A stretch of DNA of 21,096 nucleotides from Phallusia fumigata (taxonomy: Eukaryota; Chordata; Ascidiacea; Phlebobranchia; Ascidiidae), in NCBI GenBank assembly GCA_008931825.1, contig QXVZ01010704.1, positions 1 to 21,096 on the forward strand. Reading direction: 5' to 3'. A program made the translations under genes and the position numbers. A model generated the notes under the pieces. It ran no database searches. It was not told where the DNA came from and saw only the letters and a program-made list of their open reading frames with translations. Below are positions 9,001-14,059 of this stretch, piece by piece. The number at the start of each line of letters is the position of its first letter. The stretch's first letter is position 1.

Positions 9001-11088
9001 CCGATTAGACCAGTGGTTTTCAAAGTGAGGTCCGCGGTCCCCTAGGGGTCCATAAGGCAATTTTAGGGGGACCGCGAAGCGTCTTTGTTCTCACTTGGTC
9101 GATGTTATTTCGTGACTACTGATTCATTACGGGTGTACGTTTTATATGCAGCATTGATTGTGGCCTTTGTGACAATGCTTTCTTTGTGGGTGCGATTGTG
9201 GCTTACACAAAGCGTTGCGGGTGTGGAGTGATGAAGTAAAAATTATTTGAGTTAAAGTGAACCGCNTTGGACCGACAAAATTTATCCCGATTCTGTGTAA
9301 CCGACGAATTCATCCGATTAGACCAGTGGTTTTCAAAGTGAGGTCCGCGGTCCCCTAGGGGTCCATAAGGCAATTTTAGGGGGACCGCGAAGCGTCTTTG
9401 TTCTCACTTGGTCGATGTTATTTCGTGACTACTGATTCATTACGGGTGTACGTTTTATATGCAGCATTGATTGTGGCCTTTGTGACAATGCTTTCTTTGT
9501 GGGTGCGATTGTGGCTTACACAAAGCGTTGCGGGTGTGGAGTGATGAAGTAAAAATTATTTGAGTTAAAGTGAACCGCGAGTCATCGAAAAACTGCAGGG
9601 GGACCGTTGTGCAGATAATTTAAAAAAGTTTGAGAACCACTGGATTAGACGAAGATTCTGTTTATTCGAAGACGTGTGTTTCAGACCTGACATTATCTTA
9701 ATTGATGATCTTTAGTTAATAATTATTTCATTCCGAGTCGAAAACCAAATTGCGGCCCCAATGCGATTTTCGTCTGTTGCAGAATCAGGTCTTCGTTCAG
9801 GGATGGGCCGAGGTCGCCAACTAATCGTAGAACACCTCGCGAACGACGTCTTGATTCAGTTGAAGAAGAGGAAGATGTGGACCTTGAAGTTCAGGAAAAG
9901 AGATATGAAGAGAAGATGGCGACGTTGCGGAGCAGAAAGTATGGTTGAAAGATCTGAAACCAACCAGTTTTCCTTTTTATTACTATTTTTTCTATACACT
10001 TACCTAAGTTTTATTTAAGTTTTATTTTATTTGCAACTTTTTGATTTCGATTTTTGTTTTTTTCTTTGATGTTTTCTAATCCTTTATGTTTCATTTTACA
10101 TTTAATTTAAGTTTTATTTTTTGCATATTTTACGTTTTATGTTCTTTTATTTTCTCCGAATCCTCGGACCTTGCACGGTTTCGTCACGACGCTGCCGTCA
10201 CGTGATAGTAAACGAAACTCGCACTTTTTATTTTTGTTTTTATTTCAGAGAAACTCTAACGTCGAAGCTGCCCAGTCTGACACCGCAAGTTCCAAACAGC
10301 AACTCGCAATTTTTCGACGACGATATGAGCGATTTCGCACGTAATCAAACAAAATTATTTCCCACTTATGAAACCTCCATCGCATAGAACCCCCTTAATA
10401 ATTCGCTGCCTCGATAATTTAACGGCCCTTATTTCTTATTCTATTAGTTTTGTATTTTGTTTTATGCATTTTTTATTTTAATTTTTGTTTTATCAGTATT
10501 TTTGTTATCCTTCTCGTTTGAACATCAACCTTTGGTGTAAAGTTGTTAATTTTGTGTGAAGCTTTGTGTACAGTTAAACGCGAAGCCGCGATGGTTTTCT
10601 TTGTCAGAAATGATTGAATTGATCCTAATGTCGCATTTACGTTTACTGAACAAATAAATCATTCAAGCCATACATCACCACCGCCAATCACCATTTCACA
10701 GTAGTACACCACAGTAGCAATGTTTTACTCGCATTTTTTTGTTATGCGCGTGTGGAATCACAACCAATCACCAATCATCTGACAATCAAACCCATCGCAG
10801 TCTTCCAAGCCTAGATCCCAACATCCTCCTATAATTTCTCACAATTCATTCCTCACCCTAGCGTCCACGACGACCAATGAATATCTCCGTCACTTGAACA
10901 AGAACCGCGTCAGCCAGCTGCCCCATCGGCGCCGCCCGGCCCGATACGCCTCGTCAGTTTACGACCCTCCAGTTCCCGTAACGCCCAAAGAGGAAAAAGC
11001 TCTACGCAAGGTGGCGACCCCCGTCAAAGGAAAGATGAAACGCCTCACGACCCTCGCCAAGACCGACGGAGACTCCTTTTCACGGTAA
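1..11088 (+). CDS. MYO9: Unconventional myosin IX, 3' part (17 exons, partial at 5' end)
   Basis: This is the tail of a class IX myosin, a single-headed actin motor that carries a RhoGAP and so inactivates Rho where it moves on actin. The order seen is IQ motifs, a long acidic linker, a C1 zinc finger, RhoGAP and a basic tail; in animals this combination is known only from MYO9. The 17 exons join with consistent phases, all with GT-AG ends, into 3,594 nt including the stop. The motor head and earlier IQ motifs lie beyond the left edge. The RhoGAP has the GIYRKS arginine finger, an FKKFLRALPQPL segment and NRMSPSNLAIVF, so it looks active. The C1 domain keeps all its zinc ligands. Introns carry several transposon remnants. 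The class assignment is firm; orthology to MYO9A or MYO9B separately cannot be decided, and a single invertebrate gene is expected. Confidence 0.93.
131..322 (+). CDS. MYO9: MYO9 exon b: two further IQ motifs
   Basis: It encodes AAVIQLLWRRHKRR and AAIVIQKVARGFVARQ, two adjacent IQ motifs in a lever arm that binds calmodulin-type light chains. There are two good acceptors, CAG ending at 130 and at 154, both after pyrimidine-rich stretches and both in phase. They differ by eight residues (YTISFRYS). The first is used here; the second gives a more usual spacing between IQ motifs and may be the main one. The donor is AG|GTATTA, phase 2. Confidence 0.8.
380..1476 (+). CDS. MYO9: MYO9 exon c: long acidic linker
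   Basis: A single 1.1-kb exon of about 365 residues, rich in Asp, Glu, Ser, Pro and Lys, with no hydrophobic core. It is almost surely an unstructured spacer between the IQ region and the tail domains; class IX myosins have long variable linkers here. The acceptor is TTTTTTTGCAG and the donor CAG|GTGAGC, phase 1. Three copies of a ten-residue motif are visible: LSAGDLLSEA, LKAGDLFMKA and LRPDDIFITA. FIDD also occurs twice. A cluster of TGACGT sequences lies in the middle. Confidence 0.85.
863..927. promoter_or_regulatory. Cluster of three CRE-like motifs inside a coding exon
   Basis: TGACGTCA at 863-870, TGACGTAA at 905-912 and TGACGTCA at 920-927. They encode repeated Asp-Val pairs, so protein composition may explain them. 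Confidence 0.2.
1477..1883 (+). other. MYO9 intron c-d
   Basis: AT-rich intron with a regular donor and acceptor; no element or gene seen in it. Confidence 0.8.
1884..2062 (+). CDS. MYO9: MYO9 exon d: charged helical linker
   Basis: Encodes a highly charged stretch (RAEEIALLHKEWLAFQRMER and onward) that is probably helical or coiled coil. It enters in phase 1 after TTTTGCAG and leaves in phase 0 at AAC|GTAAGT, a near-perfect donor. Without its intron the open frame runs on into the repeat element downstream, which is not coding. Confidence 0.85.
2114..3052. mobile_element. Repeat-bearing mobile element, copy 1 (Helitron-like end)
   Basis: A 939-bp element in the intron after MYO9 exon d. 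The left end is ATGGGTCCCC, which also forms a GTCCCCTT/AAGGGGAC hairpin, followed by a T-rich tract. Its inverted copy GGGGACCCAT sits at 2897-2906. The centre holds tandem units whose TTACCCCRCTAGCCCC junctions fall at 2315, 2472, 2601 and 2729. The right end reads CCACCCTTCTAG followed by T. Subterminal inverted repeat, central tandem units and a CTAG-T end recall non-autonomous Helitron-type elements, but this is inference; it has no coding capacity. A second copy lies in a later intron. Confidence 0.6.
2315..2860. repeat. Central tandem repeats of element copy 1
   Basis: Imperfect units with spacings of 157, 129 and 128 bp, sharing TTACCCC-CTAGCCCCC starts, GATGAAA and GGACAGTTTG cores and ACATGTC-TTGTGGTGC ends. 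An earlier-type unit with GGCATGAAATGTTTG occurs twice here but once in the other copy. Confidence 0.75.
3076..3276. mobile_element. Degraded hAT-like MITE
   Basis: Starts CAGTGGTTCTGTACC, a hAT-type terminus, and ends GTAAGAACCCCAA, an imperfect inverse. The flanks GGGTAGGC (3068-3075) and GGTTAGGC (3277-3284) match at seven of eight positions, as an aged 8-bp target duplication would. It follows directly on the Helitron-like copy. Confidence 0.45.
3561..3774 (+). CDS. MYO9: MYO9 exon e: linker
   Basis: Continues the charged linker (ELETMRLEQM at its start). It enters in phase 0 after CTTTTTACAG and leaves in phase 1 at CAG|GTACGG. It contains the ambiguous base N at 3594, which makes one residue unknown. 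No domain is recognised. Confidence 0.82.
3846..3997 (+). CDS. MYO9: MYO9 exon f: linker
   Basis: Begins in phase 1 after TTTTACAG and ends in phase 0 at AAG|GTGTGA. It encodes a low-complexity start (AAGGANLSTN) followed by a helical segment rich in Leu, Glu and Lys (NEELLLLKTFIKEK). The exon is GC-richer than its flanks and phase-compatible with both neighbours. Confidence 0.8.
3998..4433 (+). other. MYO9 intron f-g
   Basis: AT-rich; no element recognised. An open frame on the other strand at its end is the shadow of the next exon. Confidence 0.75.
4434..4589 (+). CDS. MYO9: MYO9 exon g: segment before the C1 domain
   Basis: Encodes MTNFHEPNLIDEVFRKALDE and onward to DIINNFKM, a mostly helical segment of the conserved tail before C1. 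Acceptor TTCGAACAG, phase 0. Donor ATG|GTACAA, phase 0. A second copy of this donor sequence lies 132 bp downstream. Reading past the donor meets a TAA overlapping an AATAAA at about 4672. Confidence 0.8.
4589..4733. repeat. 13-bp direct repeat copying a splice donor
   Basis: GGTACAAAAACTT occurs at 4589-4601, at the donor of MYO9 exon g, and again at 4721-4733. The sequence between contains inverted TACTGGCCC/GGGCCAGTA. Confidence 0.6.
4939..5103 (+). CDS. MYO9: MYO9 exon h: segment before the C1 domain
   Basis: Encodes VLEKTTNNYQLDEYAAMMAV, then a VNGFRGYMDEFMND segment resembling the class IX myosin stretch just before C1, ending in a basic run (KRKKSK). Phase 0 at both ends: acceptor GATAACAG, donor ACA|GTGAGT. 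Confidence 0.85.
5104..5679 (+). other. MYO9 intron h-i
   Basis: Contains an open frame near 5160-5465 with no splice or domain support. Nothing else seen. Confidence 0.75.
5680..5785 (+). CDS. MYO9: MYO9 exon i: C1 domain, first half
   Basis: Encodes the start of the C1 (phorbol-ester/DAG type) zinc finger: HHF, then CEAC with the right spacing from the first His, then a hydrophobic stretch ending GMVCK. Acceptor TTGTTTCAG, phase 0; donor AAG|GTAACG, phase 1. The intron splits the domain inside its second CxxC. The PVQWGVTQVC loop differs from the DAG-binding consensus, so this is probably an atypical C1, as in other MYO9 proteins. Confidence 0.92.
5803..6593. mobile_element. Repeat-bearing mobile element, copy 2
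   Basis: Same family, same orientation and same ends as the copy near 2.1 kb: ATGGGTCCCC at the left, GGGGACCCAT at 6439-6448, CCACCCTTCTAG then TT at the right. Tandem junctions are at 6012, 6142 and 6270. It lacks one of the first-type units, so it is about 150 bp shorter. It interrupts the intron that splits the C1 domain. N at 6313 lies inside a unit. Confidence 0.6.
6012..6395. repeat. Central tandem repeats of element copy 2
   Basis: Three imperfect units spaced 130 and 128 bp apart, homologous to those in the first copy. Short open frames across them are repeat artefacts. Confidence 0.75.
6738..6876 (+). CDS. MYO9: MYO9 exon j: C1 domain, second half
   Basis: Completes the C1 finger with VCKFALHKKC and a final Cys seven residues later, giving the standard C-x2-C-x4-H-x2-C-x7-C spacing. 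A basic hinge follows, then LFGESLRVLVTAD, the usual lead-in to a RhoGAP fold. Acceptor TCTACAG, phase 1; donor CAG|GTAATA, phase 2. Confidence 0.92.
7020..7050. repeat. Perfect 12-bp hairpin in MYO9 intron
   Basis: CGCCTGCATTAT at 7020-7031 pairs perfectly with 7039-7050 around a seven-base loop (TCATCAA). It stands eight bases before a larger hairpin. It may be part of the same small element. Confidence 0.7.
7052..7118 (+). ncRNA. Pre-miRNA-like hairpin in MYO9 intron (could be a MITE)
   Basis: GCAATAACTCATGCC (7058-7072) is perfectly complementary to 7098-7112. As RNA the stem extends outward by six more pairs, two of them wobbles (GUUUUG with UGAAAC), and inward past a small internal loop by UAUCA/UGAUA with a ten-base loop. 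The whole is 67 nt, the size and shape of an animal pre-miRNA, on the sense strand of a host intron. The near-perfect pairing and a neighbouring hairpin also fit a small inverted-repeat transposon. Confidence 0.3.
7261..7405 (+). CDS. MYO9: MYO9 exon k: RhoGAP with arginine finger
   Basis: Encodes SSVPVFIDKCISYMEMNGIY and QEGIYRKSAAA. The Arg codon at 7334-7336 is the catalytic arginine finger that RhoGAPs insert into the GTPase active site. Acceptor TTGTCAG, phase 2; donor AAG|GTACCG, phase 0. Confidence 0.95.
7517..7634 (+). CDS. MYO9: MYO9 exon l: RhoGAP middle
   Basis: Encodes VNFDDYQIHTVAAVFKKFLR followed by ALPQPLVPYDKYFEFLQAS, the conserved K-x-x-L-R-x-L-P-x-P-L helix of RhoGAP domains. 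Phase 0 in; phase 1 out at TCA|GTAAGG. Confidence 0.95.
7859..8096 (+). CDS. MYO9: MYO9 exon m: RhoGAP C-terminal half
   Basis: Encodes LSNEQEKVNSLFSVLEGIP, then HNHSTLERIVFHLARVA and NRMSPSNLAIVFTPC. The Asn of NRMSP is the conserved residue that helps bind the GTPase. The exon is strongly GC-rich, so long open frames on the other strand here are shadows. Acceptor AAACACAG (a further AG lies two bases on), donor CAA|GTAAGC, phase 2. Confidence 0.95.
8097..8648 (+). other. MYO9 intron m-n
   Basis: No mobile element or coding signal recognised. Confidence 0.75.
8649..8792 (+). CDS. MYO9: MYO9 exon n: end of RhoGAP and following helix
   Basis: Encodes KGVETVITVRMPQIRSTLEN and onward, the last RhoGAP helix and a charged extension (KIRQSMRKGKRKQ). 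Acceptor TTGCTTAG, phase 2. Donor ACA|GTGGGT, phase 2; this donor is weaker than the others, and reading through would add a short tail ending at 8838. Confidence 0.85.
8954..9578. repeat. Exact 312-bp duplication around a single N, probable assembly error
   Basis: The bases from 8954 to 9265 recur, as far as I can see without a difference, from 9267 to 9578, separated only by N at 9266. The duplicated block begins upstream of a hAT MITE and stops inside it, so it matches no element boundary. Overlapping contig ends joined by a placeholder N explain it best. Confidence 0.8.
9324..9642. mobile_element. hAT MITE with perfect target duplication
   Basis: A 319-bp element with termini CAGTGGTTTTCAAA and TTTGAGAACCACTG. 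It is flanked by identical 8-bp duplications GATTAGAC (9316-9323 and 9643-9650). Both the terminal motif and the 8-bp size are marks of the hAT superfamily. It is non-coding. Its left 255 bp also appear at 9011-9265, explained as an assembly duplication. Confidence 0.85.
9783..9938 (+). CDS. MYO9: MYO9 exon o: charged tail
   Basis: In the frame set by the previous exon it encodes IRSSFRDGPRSPTNRRTPRE, an acidic run (DSVEEEEDVDLEVQEK), then YEEKMATLRSR. Acceptor CGTCTGTTGCAG, donor AAA|GTATGG, phase 2. A longer frame in another phase is not supported by splicing. No known domain. Confidence 0.8.
10249..10340 (+). CDS. MYO9: MYO9 exon p: tail, possible alternative terminal exon
   Basis: Encodes ETLTSKLPSLTPQVPNSNSQ followed by the acidic FFDDDMSDFA. 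The acceptor follows a long T-rich tract (TTTATTTCAG). A donor (CAC|GTAATC, phase 1) leads in phase to the next exon. If it is not used the frame runs 15 codons further to a TAG at 10385-10387, with an AATAAA 265 bp beyond. Confidence 0.75.
10388..10680 (+). promoter_or_regulatory. Possible 3' UTR of a short MYO9 isoform, with AATAAA
   Basis: Between the read-through TAG of the exon before and the next exon lies an AT-rich stretch ending with AATAAA at 10653-10658. This is the layout of an alternative terminal exon. It could equally be plain intron. Confidence 0.4.
10862..11088 (+). CDS. MYO9: MYO9 exon q: basic C-terminal tail and stop
   Basis: Phase-compatible with the previous exon. It encodes STTTNEYLRHLNKNRVSQLP, a basic cluster (HRRRPARY), a proline-rich VYDPPVPVTP and a Lys/Arg-rich end (GKMKRLTTLAK) before TAA. 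The composition is typical of coding DNA. The sequence around the stop (CACG|GTAATT) could also act as a donor, so a further exon is not excluded. An ATTAAA variant poly(A) signal lies at 11338. Confidence 0.75.
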
Positions 11089-11149
11089 TTATTTTCTATG
11101 CTCTTGGCTTACCTTTAACCAGTGGTTTTTCACCTTGTTAAACACGTAC

Positions 11150-11260
11150 GGCAGTGTTTCTTTTCATTTTTTTTGATGCGGCGCCTTATGGAAACGTTGG
11201 TTGGATTTTCAGCGCCCCAGAGATAATAATTTAGGACGCTTATTATCAAAGTTGCATTTA
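11150..11260. mobile_element. Possible hAT terminal fragment
   Basis: CAGTGTTTCTTTTC followed by GCGGCGCCTTATGG and CAGCGCCCC resembles one end of a hAT element, with AATAAA in the reverse direction further in. I find no matching second terminus or target duplication, so this is tentative. Confidence 0.25.
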
Positions 11261-12008
11261 TTGATACAATAACAAAAAGAAATATATTTCTTAAAAATGA
11301 CCGACGCCTTTGGAAAAGCGCAGACGTCTGGTTCCGGATTAAACACTTCTAATTACACAGGGGCTCCGTGATGCGTCACCCCATTCATCGACCCAACCGA
11401 AAGAAGGGAAACCCCCTGAGCCCAGGTAACACCCCAGTCAAGACGCAAATTGGAAAGGTTACGACCGTATGAAGAGAAAAACTTTCTCTTGTGGCGGGTA
11501 CACTTTATTATCTGCTCTGAGAGCGGGGCTAGAAAGCACAGCTGAGGTACGTGATTGGTCGGCCGACAGGTTGTCAAGGCGTCAGAATACGACAAAACAA
11601 TATATATTATATAACTCGCGGAAAGAGCTGTCTCTACTAAAAGCGGAGCATTTGTTTTGTATTGAACTTGATTTTAGCAAAACTAACGACCAAAATCAGC
11701 TCAAGGAGCGGCTAAGGGTCAAAAACTTTTGATTCGCCAGTTCTTTTCTTGCTAGCTTTCATGCGGTGCATTGTCCGTGCAGTGTTTGCAGCCATTTTAC
11801 ACGTTTTTGTCTTGTCAACCGTAATTTTTTTCGCGTGCCTATTCGTGCTACTCGCTACAGTCAATTTAGATGTGTGTCGCATCATACTCCCATGTTCCAT
11901 ACCCTTTTACGCCAAATTTACTTTTTCTTGCTTTTTTTCGCTGTACTTTTACCCGCTGGCGCCGGATGCTAGAAGCCAAACAAGGCAACAGCCATAGCCA
12001 CGATGCAG

Positions 12009-12030
12009 TGACGTCGAATCTGTGACGTCA
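12009..12030. promoter_or_regulatory. Paired CRE-type (ATF/CREB) sites
   Basis: TGACGTCG at 12009-12016 and the full palindrome TGACGTCA at 12023-12030 lie 14 bp apart in non-coding DNA, 2 kb before the UBXN7 ATG. The full site is a classical CREB/ATF motif; function is inferred only. Confidence 0.3.
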
Positions 12031-12781
12031 TGTTGACCCAGGCGCATTTGGCATCACATGAACCCAAGCCATACTTCTATGGAGTAGTCCGCTTTTCTTG
12101 TGCTGCAGTTTTACCCTTCAGAGCTTGCTATCCAAAAAGCTTGTGTGTACTCCGTGCGAAAACGGCCGCGCGCGCTGCAGCATGTTTTAGTTGCCCCCAG
12201 TTACACTGTGTCGCGTGGTGCGCGGAACTTCTGTAGCCGATCTGTGATTGTTCGTGTAAAGGTGCTTGCCGCTTCCGCCTATTCATCCTTTAATCCACGG
12301 TACTACCGAATAATCCACATATAGATATATACATATAGTTGTTGTTGTCCGCAAGTTTGTATGTGTACTGTTGGAAGTACGTCTCGCGCGCCAAGATCGC
12401 TGCGACGTCGCCGCCATTACGTGTCGTAGTCAATTTCCGACCAATCGTCGTCATCATCATCTATGCCTATGTGTTATGCAAATCAGTCAACCACGCGCAC
12501 CACAAAGCCAATCGCACACTTTCACATACTTGACACGTAGATATCAATCCCCTTTGCAAACCCTGCGTCAAGCGATTTTTTAACCATTCGAACAAGGCGT
12601 CTATTTCTTGATACCGTCACGCAATATATCGTAAACGGCCAGTAACACGAGGTACTTTCCCCATTGCGCGATTTGTTTATCACTCGTGGCGGTTCTTAAT
12701 CATTTAGCAATGCCCATTTTTTGTGTACTCGCAAGTTTATAATCTTCCAGTTACCTAAATGTCGTACTGATTTCATGCATG

Positions 12782-12878
12782 TATAAATGTGTTGTTTTTT
12801 TACCGTTCCGCTACTTTCTAACGGCATGCTTTTCATTTGATGACATCAGACAGTTCAAGCAAGCTGGTATACTCTGAG
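12782..12878 (+). promoter_or_regulatory. Candidate UBXN7 core promoter and non-coding first exon
   Basis: TATAAA at 12782-12787 would place a start about 30 bp on. A strong donor (GAG|GTACGT) follows at 12879, and the next good acceptor in sense is TATTTTAG at 13999-14000, just before the UBXN7 ATG. The pieces fit a 5' UTR exon, but none is proven. Confidence 0.25.
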
Positions 12879-13099
12879 GTACGTTTTGTCGCTGTTCTTG
12901 ATGGGATTCGTCTTCGGAGGAACAGAGTCCTCGCGCTTTTTCGTTTTTTCGCCTGTGCGCTTTGGCAAGCAATTGATCACCCGTTTGTCCATGCAAGCAC
13001 TTGATCGTTTCTAACCGACAGTTCGCTATACGAATCTTCCATGACCTGCACACCTGATTACTCCTGCGCTAAATAAAGAAAGGCAACTTGAACCGTCTT

Positions 13100-13985
13100 A
13101 TTTTTATGTCTGGTGGATCTTTAAAATCCTCTAGGCCGCGTGTTTTGTTTTTAAACGCCAGGTTTGCAATGGTGGAAAGTTTTGACCACCAGGTAGTTGG
13201 TGAGCATTATTGTAATGAAAATTTGAAAATTAAACGAGATTGATTGAGATGTTCTAGAAGTGGTGAACGCAATCGCCTTAAACTGAAAGAGTTATTGGTT
13301 GTTTACCTTACGCCTTTTTATAAGCAACAAAACATTCAAAATTGTTGTCACCACCAACCAAAAATGCAAATCAGACAGCAACCTGCCTGACGGACTCCAG
13401 GACAAGAAATAAATTCAACACACGTCAGACCGAGCTAAGTTTTTGTCCATAGAGATCTGTGAAAGGAGTCAACTCTAGTGGCAAAACCATGCGCACTCAA
13501 CCCTAAAAATGTGAAGAGAAAAAATATGCAAGAAGCTTTTGGACAATTAGCTACTAAATGATCCAAACAGAACTGTTCAAAACTTTTAAGCAAATTTTGG
13601 ATCAAATTAAAAATATTCATTTTAAATTATGCTAAGGCTCAAAGTTCGCCAACACCGTTTTTGCCCCTCGCAAAAGCATGAGGAATGCTAAGCAAAAAAT
13701 CGTTTAAATTTGTCAATAAAGCAACGCAAACGACTAAATTTGGTCAACTTCTTTACTACCCAATTTAAGTTATAAATGTTAGAATTTACCAGCCATGTTT
13801 GTTTAACTCAAATTATTGTTTTTTTCAGAAAAAATCATTGTTCACTGCAGGTGCATTATGTAAGTTCAAGAGTTGCATAACCCCAGAACTTGAATGTTAG
13901 CACTTGATTTTCTGCTTGGAGTTTATATCAGTTCAATGTACTGGCCAGATCGATTTACCCTGTAACAAACTTTGCTCAAGTACGA
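13100..13985. other. AT-rich non-coding stretch before UBXN7
   Basis: Scattered AATAAA sequences (for example near 13072 and 13407) and no coding signal. Under the upstream-exon model it is intron; under trans-splicing it is outron. Confidence 0.5.
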
Positions 13986-14022
13986 GATATTATATTTTAG
14001 CTATCGTTTGAGTTTGTGCAAG
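13985..14022 (+). other. Splice acceptor and short 5' UTR before UBXN7 ATG
   Basis: ATATTATATTTTAG is a good acceptor ending at 14000, leaving a 22-base leader before ATG. It could join an upstream non-coding exon, or in a tunicate serve spliced-leader trans-splicing. Confidence 0.45.
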
Positions 14023-14059
14023 ATGGATAATTCGGTGAAGGAATTTATGGCTGTAACAG
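14023..14059 (+). CDS. UBXN7: UBXN7 exon 1: start of UBA
   Basis: Encodes MDNSVKEFMAVT and the first base of a Gly codon, matching helix 1 of the UBA in human UBXN7 (FTTITG). The context AAGATGG is a good start site. Donor CAG|GTTAGC, phase 1. Confidence 0.85.

Larger units (their letters stand above)
11089..14022. other. Intergenic region between MYO9 and UBXN7
   Basis: It holds the presumed MYO9 3' UTR with an ATTAAA, a hAT-like fragment, paired CRE sites near 12.0 kb, a possible TATA promoter at 12.78 kb and an AT-rich stretch from 13.1 kb on. Several open frames of 60 to 90 codons overlap one another in different frames and show no domain or splice structure. I support no gene here. Confidence 0.6.

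Noticed and set aside
11761..11997. 78-codon ATG-led frame encoding a very hydrophobic peptide
   Set aside because: T-rich DNA gives hydrophobic peptides by chance, a second frame overlaps it over nearly its full length, and no splice or neighbour context supports it.
12811..13053. Minus-strand 80-codon frame near 12.9 kb, with a short ATG frame inside
   Set aside because: Mixed frames, no domain, and no convincing downstream exon on that strand.
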